The notes beneath the pieces are model-generated. The model saw only the letters and a list, made by a program, of their open reading frames with translations. It ran no database searches and had not been told where the DNA came from. Source: Flavobacteriaceae bacterium (GTDB lineage Bacteria > Bacteroidota > Bacteroidia > Flavobacteriales > Flavobacteriaceae). From it: DNA of 6,164 bases. The translations under genes and the position numbers were made by a program. The stretch covers positions 29,679 through 35,842 of the forward strand of contig NZHJ01000032.1 in the NCBI GenBank assembly GCA_002691265.1. Direction: 5' to 3'. Below are positions 1 to 6,164 of this stretch, piece by piece; positions within the stretch are counted from its first letter, which is position 1; each line of letters opens with the position of its first letter.

Positions 1-12
1 AGTTGTGGTCAT
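1..12 (-). CDS. First four codons of a gene downstream of kdsD (partial)
   Basis: On the minus strand the kdsD stop codon TAA overlaps an ATG by one base (TAATG), and the frame then reads M-T-T-T before the window ends. One-base stop/start overlaps are typical of translationally coupled operon genes, so a second gene probably begins here. Four residues do not allow identification. From memory, tatC (twin-arginine translocase subunit) often follows kdsD in flavobacterial genomes, so it is the first candidate, but nothing in these 12 bases proves it. Confidence 0.4.
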
Positions 13-974
13 TATGAAATACCTTCTTTAATTATATTTTGAATATGTAAAACTCCGTAATATTTATTGTCTTTGGTAACGATAAGTTGAGATATTTTAT
101 TGTTTTTCATAATCTTGAGCGCATCTAAAGCTTTAATTTCAAAATCAATAATTTGAGGGTTGATTGACATTATATCACTTGCGACTAAACCAGAAATTTC
201 TTGATTATTAAGTAATGTTCTCCTAAGGTCTCCATCCGTAATTACTCCGACAATTGAATTTTTAGATAAAACAGGTGTTATTCCTAACATTTTGTTAGAA
301 ATTTCAATTATTACATCCTTAATATTATCATTTTCAGCAACCATTGGCTTTAAATCAGTATCAACAATATCTTTGACCTTCAAAAATAATTTTTTACCAA
401 GGCTTCCACCAGGGTGAAACTTTGCAAAATCGTTAGACGTAAAGCCTTTAATTTTTACAAGGGTTACTGCCAACGCATCTCCAATTACCAACTGAGCTGT
501 TGTACTATTTGTTGGGGCTAAATTATTTGGACAAACCTCAATATCAACATAACTACTCAAAACAACAGCTGAATTTCTAGCTAGAAATGAATTAACATCA
601 CCTGTTATTGAAATTAGTGGATTATTATTCATATTCAAGAATGGAACTAAATCTTTTATCTCCGGAGTATTACCACTTTTTGAAATACAGATTATAACGT
701 CATCTTTTTTTATGATTCCTAAATCTCCATGAATAGCATCTGCAGCATGCATAAAAATTGCTGGAGTTCCTGTTGAGTTCAAAGTAGCTACAATTTTATT
801 GGCTATGATAGCACTTTTACCAATACCTGTTACAACAACTCTTCCTTTGGAATCAAGTATAAGTTTTATTGCAGCCTCAAAGTTTTCGTCTATTAAATCA
901 ACTAAATTTTTGATACTTTCTGATTGAAGTTTAATAACTTCTTTACCAAATTCAACTATATCTTTTGTGTCCAA
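12..974 (-). CDS. kdsD: Arabinose-5-phosphate isomerase, KdsD/KpsF/GutQ family (SIS + two CBS domains)
   Basis: This cytoplasmic enzyme interconverts D-ribulose 5-phosphate and D-arabinose 5-phosphate, the first step towards Kdo for lipopolysaccharide. Numbered from the TTG at 974, the 320-residue protein has a SIS sugar-isomerase domain at about 33-167 with GIGKSA at 50-55, HGDLG at 82-86, SKSGNTPE at 98-105 and APTNSTTAQL at 153-162. The four residues equivalent to the E. coli KdsD catalytic set are visible as Lys60, Glu105, Glu146 and His187 (in FHPGGSLGKKL). Two CBS domains follow (about 200-258 and 265-320), with TDGDLRR at 247-252 closing the first. There is no ATG at the 5' end. TTG at 1007 would add 11 hydrophobic residues not expected in the family, and a promoter-like element overlaps it, so I prefer TTG at 974, which gives the usual length. 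The gene is divergent from recQ and probably heads an operon. Confidence 0.93.
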   Translation of the reverse strand: MDTKDIVEFGKEVIKLQSESIKNLVDLIDENFEAAIKLILDSKGRVVVTGIGKSAIIANKIVATLNSTGTPAIFMHAADAIHGDLGIIKKDDVIICISKSGNTPEIKDLVPFLNMNNNPLISITGDVNSFLARNSAVVLSSYVDIEVCPNNLAPTNSTTAQLVIGDALAVTLVKIKGFTSNDFAKFHPGGSLGKKLFLKVKDIVDTDLKPMVAENDNIKDVIIEISNKMLGITPVLSKNSIVGVITDGDLRRTLLNNQEISGLVASDIMSINPQIIDFEIKALDALKIMKNNKISQLIVTKDNKYYGVLHIQNIIKEGIS

Positions 975-1084
975 ATTAGAATTATTATATATAATGCAAA
1001 AAAACAAAAATTTTATTAAAGAATTTCTTAAATCAAAAAAGATTGTTTTAACTTAAAGATACTTTATTTAGAGTCTTACATTTA
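975..1084. promoter_or_regulatory. Divergent kdsD-recQ intergenic region
   Basis: This very AT-rich spacer must carry the promoters of both divergent genes. A candidate for kdsD is listed separately. For recQ I find only poor matches: TACTTTAT at 1060-1067 follows a TTG at 1043-1045 at too short a distance, and TACATTTA at 1077-1084 abuts the start codon. There is no Shine-Dalgarno sequence before either gene and no convincing operator palindrome. Confidence 0.5.
1005..1037 (-). promoter_or_regulatory. Candidate Bacteroidota-type promoter for kdsD
   Basis: On the minus strand TTTG lies at 1037-1034. A 21-nt spacer separates it from AATTTTTG at 1012-1005, which matches the Bacteroidota -7 consensus TAnnTTTG at all but its first base. 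The known architecture is a -33 TTG/TTTG and a -7 TAnnTTTG separated by about 17-23 nt. Transcription would begin near 1000, leaving a leader of about 25 nt before TTG 974 and excluding TTG 1007 as a start. Such short AT-rich matches also arise by chance in this base composition. Confidence 0.35.
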
Positions 1085-3271
1085 ATGAATAATGATAAAC
1101 TAATTCTGCCTTGTCTACAAAATACTTTTGGGTTTAGAGAATTTAAAGGAGATCAAAAGCAGATAATAAATAACATAATTAACAAGAAAGATACCTTTGT
1201 GATAATGCCAACTGGTGGTGGTAAATCTCTTTGTTATCAACTCCCTGCATTAATATCTGATGGAACAGCCATTGTAATTTCTCCTTTAATTGCATTAATG
1301 AAGAATCAAGTTGATGCAGTAAGAGGTCTTTCAGAGGAAAATAGTATCGCTCACGTACTTAATTCTTCGTTAAGTAGTGAAGAAGTGAATATGGTAAAAA
1401 GTGATGTTAAAAGTAAAAAAACAAAGCTTCTATATTTGGCGCCAGAGTCTTTAGCTAAAGCCTCTAATATTGATTTTTTAAAATCTATCAAAATTTCATT
1501 TTTAGCAATTGATGAAGCACATTGTATTAGTGAATGGGGTCATGATTTTCGACCTGATTACAGAAATATTAGAAATATTTTAGATAAAATTAACGGAAAT
1601 CTTCCCATAATTGCTCTTACAGCGACTGCAACTCCTAAAGTCCAATCTGATATTTTAAAGAATCTTCAAATAGTTGATGCAGCGGTATTTAAATCATCTT
1701 TTAATAGAGCAAATTTGTATTATGAAGTTCGACTCAAAAATGAAGATATAAATAATGATTTAATAAAATTTATTAAGAAAAATCCAGAAAAATCTGGAAT
1801 AATTTACTGTTTGAGTAGAAAAAAGGTAGAGGAAATTTCTGAATTATTGGTTATTAATAATATTAGATCAGTCCCGTACCATGCTGGTTTGGAATCTAAG
1901 GTAAGAAATCAAAATCAAGACTCCTTTTTGATGGATGATGTTGATGTGGTTGTTGCAACTATTGCGTTTGGAATGGGTATTGATAAGCCTGATATAAGAT
2001 TTGTTATTCATTATGACGTTCCAAAAAGCTTAGAAGGATATTATCAAGAGACCGGAAGAGCAGGAAGAGATGGTGGCGAAGGACATTGTCTTGCCTACTA
2101 TTCTTATAAGGACGTCGAAAAACTTGAAAAGTTTTTGGAATCTAAAAATAAAACTGAAAAAGATATAGCATCGATGCATTTAGATGAGGTTGTTGCCTAT
2201 TGTAATACTTCAATAAGTAGAAGAAAATATCTTTTGAATTACTTTGGTGAATATTTTGATTCAGAATCAGGAGAAGGTAGACTGATGGATGATAACATGC
2301 AGAATCCAAAACCAAAAATTGATGTAAAGGAAAATTTAATTAAACTTTTAACTATTATTTCAGAGACAAAGGGAATCTATAAGCAGAAAGATTTAGTTGG
2401 CATCTTATTGGGAAAAAATAATGCTCTGTTAACTTCTCATAAGATAGTTGATAATAAATATTTTGGCAGTGGTAAATCAAAAAATGAGCAATTCTGGAAT
2501 GGTTTATTGTGGTGTTTGAGAGCTGAGGGCATGGTGCTCAAAAAAGTTGAAAATTTTGGATCTTTAGCGATTACCGAAAAAGGGTTAAAATATTTAAAAA
2601 ATCCTAAAGAGTTATTAATTCCAATTAATGAAAATAATTCTGTTACAGAAAAAGTACATAAAACAAATATTTCTCAATCGGGAGATATAGTCCTTATGAA
2701 TAAACTAAAGGAATTAAGAAAAAAAATTGCTGACGATAAATCGATTCCACCATATGTCATATTTCAGGATCCGTCATTAAATGAAATGACATTCAGATAT
2801 CCAATCTCCACAGATGAATTATCATCAATTTTTGGAGTAGGTGAGGGTAAAGCAAAAAAATATGGGAAGGATTTTATTGAGTTAATTGCAAAACATGTTA
2901 AGGAAAATAATATTGATAGACCTGATGACATGGTAGTAAAATCAGCTGGTAAAAATTCATCGTTAAAGTTGTTTATCATTCAGGGTATTGACAGAAAATT
3001 GTCCATTGATGATATTGCTCAATCAAAATCCATGCAGGTTGAAGAACTTATTTCTGAGATGGAAACAATTGTTTATTCTGGAACAAAATTAGATTTATCA
3101 TACTGTATTGACGATTACCTTGATGAAGATCAACAAGACGAGTTATATGATTATTTTATCGAATCCGAATCTGATGATATTGAGCTAGCACTTACAGACT
3201 TTGATGGAGAATATGATGAATTTGAGTTAAAACTTTTTAGAATTAGGTTTTTAAGTGATTTAGGTAATTAA
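1085..3271 (+). CDS. recQ: ATP-dependent DNA helicase RecQ
   Basis: RecQ is a 3'-5' superfamily 2 DNA helicase of recombination and replication-fork repair. The 728 residues carry, in order: the RecQ motif 0 (FGFREFKGDQ, 15-24), Walker A TGGGKS (43-48), DEAH (143-146) with the aromatic-rich loop WGHDFRPDY (151-159), LTATAT (178-183), GIIYCLSRKK (238-247), ATIAFGMGIDKP (291-302) and the arginine-finger motif QETGRAGRDG (321-330). RQC winged helix (about 410-510), HRDC (about 537-605) and a C-terminal HTH-like region with an acidic tail (about 625-710) follow. The zinc-binding segment is altered: where E. coli has Cys380, 397, 400 and 403, this protein has Ser378 before RRKYLLNYFGE and no cysteine in the following segment. 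As I recall, flavobacterial RecQs share this. ATG 1085 precedes motif 0 by the usual short N-terminus. The prolyl isomerase 39 nt downstream may be cotranscribed. Confidence 0.97.
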   Translation: MNNDKLILPCLQNTFGFREFKGDQKQIINNIINKKDTFVIMPTGGGKSLCYQLPALISDGTAIVISPLIALMKNQVDAVRGLSEENSIAHVLNSSLSSEEVNMVKSDVKSKKTKLLYLAPESLAKASNIDFLKSIKISFLAIDEAHCISEWGHDFRPDYRNIRNILDKINGNLPIIALTATATPKVQSDILKNLQIVDAAVFKSSFNRANLYYEVRLKNEDINNDLIKFIKKNPEKSGIIYCLSRKKVEEISELLVINNIRSVPYHAGLESKVRNQNQDSFLMDDVDVVVATIAFGMGIDKPDIRFVIHYDVPKSLEGYYQETGRAGRDGGEGHCLAYYSYKDVEKLEKFLESKNKTEKDIASMHLDEVVAYCNTSISRRKYLLNYFGEYFDSESGEGRLMDDNMQNPKPKIDVKENLIKLLTIISETKGIYKQKDLVGILLGKNNALLTSHKIVDNKYFGSGKSKNEQFWNGLLWCLRAEGMVLKKVENFGSLAITEKGLKYLKNPKELLIPINENNSVTEKVHKTNISQSGDIVLMNKLKELRKKIADDKSIPPYVIFQDPSLNEMTFRYPISTDELSSIFGVGEGKAKKYGKDFIELIAKHVKENNIDRPDDMVVKSAGKNSSLKLFIIQGIDRKLSIDDIAQSKSMQVEELISEMETIVYSGTKLDLSYCIDDYLDEDQQDELYDYFIESESDDIELALTDFDGEYDEFELKLFRIRFLSDLGN

Positions 3272-3310
3272 TAATCCTTTTTTATTGATATATTCGCAAA
3301 AAAAAATAAC

Positions 3311-4240
3311 ATGAAAGAAGGTTTATTTGCAATAATTTTAACCAGTAAAGGCAAGATAACTATCCAACTAGAATTTGAGAAAACACCAGGGACTGTTGGA
3401 AACTTTGCCGGTTTAGCAACAGGTAAAATTAAAAATGATATAAGACCAATTGGTGAGCCTTATTATAATGGATTAAAATTCCATAGAGTTATTAAGGATT
3501 TCATGGTTCAGGCAGGATGTCCATTAGGAACTGGTACTGGTGATCCAGGATATAAGTTTGATGACGAATTTAATGGTGATCTCAAACATGATCGACCTGG
3601 AATTCTTTCTATGGCCAACGCAGGACCATCAACCAATGGTAGTCAATTTTTTATTACGCACGTTGAAACCCCATGGTTAGATAATAAGCATACCGTTTTT
3701 GGACATGTTATTAACGGAATGGATATTGTCAATTCTATTTCACAAAATGATGAAATTATTTCAGTTAACATCAATGCGGTAGGTGAAAAGGCCCAAGCGT
3801 TTGATCCTGCCCAAGCTTTTGAAGATTTTAATAAATCAAAAGCTGACAGAATGAAAAATGAAAAAGAAAAAGAGCTAAAAATATTAAATGATCTTTCCAA
3901 AGGTTTTTCAAAAACTTCTTCAGGATTACTATACAAATTTGAAAAAGAAAATAATTTAGGAAAACCTGTTTCAGGAAATAAAGTAAAGGTTCATTATAAA
4001 GGAATGTTGCTTGACGGGACAGTTTTTGATTCTTCATACAAAAGAAATCAGCCAATCGAATTTACTTTAGGTATTGGTCAAGTAATCAAAGGATGGGATG
4101 AGGGAATTTCTCTACTTGGTTTAGGAGATAAAGCAACTTTTATAATTCCTAGTGAATTGGCTTATGGACAATCTGGTGCAGGTGGTGTCATACCTCCAAA
4201 TGCAACATTAGTTTTTGATGTGGAGCTTGTTGAATTTTAA
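3311..4240 (+). CDS. Peptidyl-prolyl cis-trans isomerase: cyclophilin-FKBP fusion
   Basis: This protein should catalyse cis-trans isomerisation of Xaa-Pro bonds during folding. No signal peptide is visible, so it is probably cytoplasmic. Residues 1-158 form a cyclophilin with [13 protein letters not shown] at 57-69 (Arg59, Phe64 and Gln67 align with CypA Arg55, Phe60 and Gln63), NGSQFFIT at 109-116, and [12 protein letters not shown] at 120-131. Trp122 and His127 align with CypA Trp121 and His126, so the cyclosporin-contact tryptophan, a Phe in E. coli PpiB, is present. A Lys/Glu-rich, probably helical linker spans about 165-200. Residues 205-309 form an FKBP with the pocket residues Tyr229, Phe239, Asp240, Val258, Ile259, Trp262, Tyr285, Ile294 and Phe302, equivalent to those of FKBP12. 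Both active sites look intact. The ATG follows an A-rich leader. A lone -7-like TATATTCG (3289-3296) has no partner element, so cotranscription with recQ is possible. Confidence 0.95.
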   Translation: MKEGLFAIILTSKGKITIQLEFEKTPGTVGNFAGLATGKIKNDIRPIGEPYYNGLKFHRVIKDFMVQAGCPLGTGTGDPGYKFDDEFNGDLKHDRPGILSMANAGPSTNGSQFFITHVETPWLDNKHTVFGHVINGMDIVNSISQNDEIISVNINAVGEKAQAFDPAQAFEDFNKSKADRMKNEKEKELKILNDLSKGFSKTSSGLLYKFEKENNLGKPVSGNKVKVHYKGMLLDGTVFDSSYKRNQPIEFTLGIGQVIKGWDEGISLLGLGDKATFIIPSELAYGQSGAGGVIPPNATLVFDVELVEF

Positions 4241-4243
4241 TAG

Positions 4244-4798
4244 TTATTTCCACTTGATATTGCAGCCAATACTTGGTTTTTGGATGTTGTAATTCTGAAT
4301 ATTTTTAATCAGACATTTTATCGCATAACTAAGATCTTTACCATCGCATTCGATACCGTTTCCGGGTCGAGAATCATCAAGTTGACCTCTATAAACGAGT
4401 TTTAGTTCATTATCATATAAATAAAAGTCTGGGGTACATGCAGCATCATATTTTTTTGCAATTTCTTGAGATTCATCATAAAGATATGGGAATGTAAATT
4501 TATTTTGCTTAGCATTTAATTTCATCAATTCAGGACTATCCTCAGGATAATTAATAACGTCATTACTAGAAATTGCTATAAAATTAACTTTGTCATCTTT
4601 AAATTTATTAGCTAATTCTACAATTGTTTTATTTACATGTTTAACATATGGGCAATGGTTGCAAATAAACATTATCACTGAACCGTTTTTCCCTTTAAGG
4701 TCATTTAAGTTTTTGGATTCTTCACTTACTACATCGAATAATGAAAAATCTGGCGCCTTAGTTCCTAAGCTAACCATATTTGAAGGTGTTCTTGCCAT
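4244..4798 (-). CDS. Thioredoxin-fold protein, AhpC/TSA (peroxiredoxin-like) family with CNHCPYV motif
   Basis: This 184-residue protein has a thioredoxin-fold redox domain related to AhpC/TSA and the 'PRX-like' group. It contains the N-terminal GTKAPDFSL (12-20), typical of peroxiredoxin-like proteins, then VIMFICNHCPYVKHV (41-55) with a CxxC pair Cys46/Cys49. CTPDFYLYD (121-129) holds the cis-proline Pro123, and YRGQLDDSRPGN (136-147) follows. Further cysteines lie at 121, 151, 162 and 179, the last in a conserved-looking tail, PSIGCNIKWK. There is no signal peptide. The physiological substrate of the family is not established, and a thiol-disulfide reductase or peroxidase role is inference. 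I chose ATG 4798 (MARTPSN) because it has an A-rich leader and a family-like N-terminus. The upstream GTG at 4855 would add 19 residues and run across the divergent gene's start. It converges on the prolyl isomerase with a 3-nt gap. Confidence 0.93.
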   Translation of the reverse strand: MARTPSNMVSLGTKAPDFSLFDVVSEESKNLNDLKGKNGSVIMFICNHCPYVKHVNKTIVELANKFKDDKVNFIAISSNDVINYPEDSPELMKLNAKQNKFTFPYLYDESQEIAKKYDAACTPDFYLYDNELKLVYRGQLDDSRPGNGIECDGKDLSYAIKCLIKNIQNYNIQKPSIGCNIKWK

Positions 4799-4843
4799 TT
4801 TTTTTAAAAAATATTTAGTTGTAATTTTACAAAAAATAATTTT
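4799..4843. promoter_or_regulatory. 45-nt divergent intergenic region
   Basis: This spacer separates the thioredoxin-like gene from the divergent membrane-protein gene and contains a T8A6 tract that starts inside the thioredoxin-like start codon, at 4798. On the minus strand, TTTG at 4858-4855 followed after 17 nt by ATTTTTTG (4837-4830) loosely resembles a Bacteroidota -33/-7 pair, with TA one base too far upstream. It would give a leader of about 25 nt. For the plus-strand gene no usable promoter is visible here; its signals may lie inside the neighbouring coding sequence. Individual elements are uncertain. Confidence 0.35.
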
Positions 4844-5188
4844 ATGAAACCACACAAAATAAGCTTTGTTAACGCAGTAACACTAATTTCTTTTGGATTA
4901 TGGGGTTATATTGATGTAGATTATTCTCCAACTGCTCTGATTCCAGTTGTTTTTGGTGTTATAATTTTAGCATTGAATTCTAGATTGAAAAAAGAGAATA
5001 AAACTGTTGCTCATATAGTTGTATTATTAACATTTTTAATATTAGGAGGACTTTTTAAACCTTTAATGAGTACAATAGAAAGTGGAAGTGTTTTAAGGAT
5101 TACAAGGGTAGGGTTAATGATGTTATCTACATTAATGGCGTTAGTAGTATTCATAAAGAGCTTTATTGCTAACAGATCTAAAAATTAA
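4844..5188 (+). CDS. Small four-helix integral membrane protein, function unknown
   Basis: I do not recognise a named family for this 114-residue protein. Four hydrophobic segments are visible: about 7-24, 30-47, 55-74 and 86-108, so both termini are probably on the same side of the inner membrane. Short charged loops separate them, one strongly basic (SRLKKENK, 46-53), and the C-terminus is basic (RSKN). The segment SPTALIPVVFG (28-38) at the start of helix 2 resembles a motif I recall from uncharacterised small membrane proteins of Bacteroidota and other phyla, but this is memory only. ATG 4844 follows an AT-rich leader with no Shine-Dalgarno site. The csaA start lies 5 nt after the stop, so the two are very likely one transcription unit. 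Confidence 0.8.
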   Translation: MKPHKISFVNAVTLISFGLWGYIDVDYSPTALIPVVFGVIILALNSRLKKENKTVAHIVVLLTFLILGGLFKPLMSTIESGSVLRITRVGLMMLSTLMALVVFIKSFIANRSKN

Positions 5189-5193
5189 TTGTT

Positions 5194-5524
5194 TTGAATA
5201 ATTTATTTAAATCCTTTAAAGATTTAGATATCAGAGTTGGAACTATTATTCATGTTGAGCGTTTTGAAGAAGCTATAAAACCTTCTTATAAATTAAAAAT
5301 TGATTTTGGTGAACTAGGAGTTTTTAAAATTTTCGACACAGATAACAAAAAATTATACACTTGAGCATTTGTTAGGATTTCAAGTTATTGCTATTGTAAA
5401 TTTTCCAAAAAAACAGATTGCAAATTTTATGAGTGAATGCTTAGTTTTAGGAGTTGTTGACGACCATTCAGTTATATTGCTCAAACCAGATTCAAAGACA
5501 GACAATGGTCTTAGGATTGCTTGA
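5194..5524 (+). pseudogene. csaA: csaA, tRNA-binding/chaperone-like OB-fold protein, interrupted by a +1 frameshift
   Basis: CsaA is a small homodimeric OB-fold protein related to the tRNA-binding domain of methionyl-tRNA synthetase (Trbp111), and was described in Bacillus as a secretion chaperone. The first frame, from TTG 5194, encodes MNNLFKSFKDLDIRVGTI and continues through KIDFGELG. It then leaves the family pattern and stops at TGA 5362-5364 after 56 residues. The next frame, entered near 5323, gives STQITKNYTLEHLLGF, then VNFPKKQIANFMSECLVLGV, and ends at TGA 5522-5524. Joined, the two parts make about 109 residues, the normal family length, with no other damage. Removing one base from the run GTTTTTAAAATTTTC (5320-5334) restores the frame. 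TTG is the only plausible start that includes the conserved N-terminus. The downstream carboxypeptidase gene converges with a 1-nt gap. The break may be a sequencing error, a recent mutation or, less likely, recoding. Confidence 0.88.
5320..5334 (+). other. Frameshift site in csaA (T5-A4-T4 homopolymer cluster)
   Basis: The bases are GTTTTTAAAATTTTC. Reading GTT TTT AAA ATT TTC keeps the first frame, which terminates 13 codons after the T run. Omitting one T gives GTT TTA AAA TTT TCG ACA CAG, that is VLKFSTQ, which aligns without gaps to the CsaA pattern of Gly-hydrophobic-Lys-Lys-Ser-Ser-Ala-Gln-Ile-Thr. The extra base therefore lies in one of three adjacent homopolymer runs; which one cannot be decided from this copy. 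Confidence 0.85.
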
Positions 5525-5525
5525 T

Positions 5526-6164
5526 TTACATAATATTACTAAAGAAAATAGCATTCATCAAAATTTTATTTGTTCCATACCAAAAGGCTCTAAAATTTGT
5601 ATTGTCTGTAAGATATATGACTTTCCCTTTACCAATTTTGTTAATTTTAATAGGACTTGTTGATTTTAACAGTTCTATATTTTCTTTTGAAATATATCCG
5701 CTTAAAAGAGGGTTGTCAGTATATAAAATCGGATTGTTATAGCTTTCCTTATCTTTTTCAATAAAAATTGTAGAGTTTCTAAATATTGGCATTGTTGTAT
5801 TTGTTTGGCCAAAATTTATTGGGTGTGATCTATCAATTTTAGTATTAAAAATCGCACCTCCAATTCTTTGAGCCCCAAAAAACGCACTTCTTTCCTCAAA
5901 TGAAATATTTTTAGCCGAAATATCATTTTTTAACTCTTTAACTTCAATAAGTTTAGTTTTTTTAAGCCAATTAATTGAGTTTTTATAGGCAATTAAATTA
6001 CCGCCAGATTTAACCCATTCACTAATTTTATCAGTGACAAGCTTATTTGATATTGAACTATTTGGTACAATTAAAGTTGTGTATTTACTTAAATCAATTC
6101 TGTTAAAATTTCTAATATCAAGTTTTGTTAAACTTAATTCGAATCTGGTATCCAAAAGATGCCA
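5526..6164 (-). CDS. C-terminal part of a large M14-type zinc carboxypeptidase (5' end outside window)
   Basis: The frame is open to the window edge (it begins W-H-L-L-D-T-R-F), so these 212 residues are the C-terminal part of a longer protein. The fragment resembles the C-terminal region of the roughly 800-residue Bacteroidota M14 metallocarboxypeptidases, which is glutamine-amidotransferase-like. It contains an alternating beta/alpha pattern with TTLIVPNSS and WVKSGGNLIAY, IGGAIFNTKIDRSHPI, NPLLSGYISKENIELL, and a distinctive end, DNTNFRAFWYGTNKI followed by LMNAIFFSN. The zinc ligands and catalytic Glu belong to the N-terminal domain and cannot be checked here. Full-length relatives are usually exported; this copy ends without a type IX secretion C-terminal domain. 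The stop TAA is 1 nt from the csaA stop on the opposite strand. Identification rests on recalled similarity of the C-terminal region only. Confidence 0.75.
   Translation of the reverse strand, partial: WHLLDTRFELSLTKLDIRNFNRIDLSKYTTLIVPNSSISNKLVTDKISEWVKSGGNLIAYKNSINWLKKTKLIEVKELKNDISAKNISFEERSAFFGAQRIGGAIFNTKIDRSHPINFGQTNTTMPIFRNSTIFIEKDKESYNNPILYTDNPLLSGYISKENIELLKSTSPIKINKIGKGKVIYLTDNTNFRAFWYGTNKILMNAIFFSNIM

Noticed and set aside
3276..3309. TTTTTTATT and AAAAAAAAATAA arms between recQ and the isomerase, as a hairpin or terminator.
   Set aside because: The arms are pure A/T with a long loop, have no GC in the stem, and are expected by chance at this base composition. The A-run is better explained as the usual A-rich leader before a Bacteroidota start codon.
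3643..4055. Two minus-strand open frames inside the isomerase gene, one hydrophobic ([15 protein letters not shown]).
   Set aside because: They are antisense to a complete conserved gene. The hydrophobic runs mirror the Lys/Glu-rich linker codons (AAA/GAA become TTT/TTC).
4266..4281. CCAATACTTGG followed by five T, 25 nt after the prolyl isomerase stop: possible intrinsic terminator.
   Set aside because: The stem is only 4 bp with a 3-nt loop, and the bases are explained as codons of the thioredoxin-like protein's C-terminus on the other strand (KPSIGCN).
4837..4844. TAATTTTA as a -7 element for the membrane-protein gene, with TTG at 4819-4821.
   Set aside because: It overlaps the ATG at 4844, so transcription would begin inside the coding sequence, and the spacer of 15 nt is too short.
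4590..4847. Plus-strand open frame of 85 codons leading into the membrane-protein start.
   Set aside because: It lies antisense to the thioredoxin-like gene over its conserved CNHCPYV region and shows no protein-family signal.
5320..5364. Programmed +1 frameshifting in csaA.
   Set aside because: No known slippery stop context (such as the prfB CUU UGA with an upstream Shine-Dalgarno) is present; the zero-frame stop lies 13 codons after the shift point, and CsaA is not known to use recoding. Kept only as a remote alternative in the finding.
5454..5742. Two overlapping plus-strand open frames past the csaA end.
   Set aside because: They have no family resemblance. The first is a third frame across the csaA 3' end, and both run antisense to the well-supported carboxypeptidase tail.

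Overview
The window looks like chromosomal DNA from a marine-type member of the Bacteroidota, most likely class Flavobacteriia. It is very AT-rich (roughly 30 % GC by eye). Its genes lack Shine-Dalgarno sites and have A/T-rich leaders. The proteins read as flavobacterial versions of their families: RecQ with a modified zinc region, a cyclophilin-FKBP fusion, a 'CNHCPYV' thioredoxin-fold protein and an M14-type carboxypeptidase tail. Packing is tight: convergent pairs are separated by 3 nt and 1 nt, and the longest gap between start codons is about 110 nt. This fits a small, streamlined genome. I see no tRNA, rRNA, CRISPR, insertion sequence or phage gene.

Layout. On the left, a minus-strand operon contains kdsD (arabinose-5-phosphate isomerase, 12-974). 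Its stop overlaps the ATG of a further gene that leaves the window (TAATG). Divergent from kdsD is recQ (1085-3271), followed 39 nt later by a cyclophilin-FKBP double prolyl isomerase (3311-4240). A minus-strand thioredoxin/peroxiredoxin-like gene (4244-4798) converges on the isomerase. Divergent from it, across 45 nt, lies a four-helix membrane protein of unknown function (4844-5188). Five nt later comes csaA (5194-5524), whose reading frame is broken by a single extra base near 5320-5333. Last is the 3' part of a minus-strand gene whose product matches the C-terminal part of large Bacteroidota M14 metallocarboxypeptidases (5526-6164, start outside).

The genes are mainly housekeeping: LPS precursor synthesis, DNA repair, protein folding, thiol/redox chemistry, RNA or chaperone binding, and peptide digestion. 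They do not form one pathway. I do not see a new biological system here. The points most worth a second look are the csaA frameshift, the complete loss of the zinc-ligand cysteines in RecQ, the two intact immunophilin domains in one protein, and a Bacteroidota-type promoter that helps place the kdsD start.
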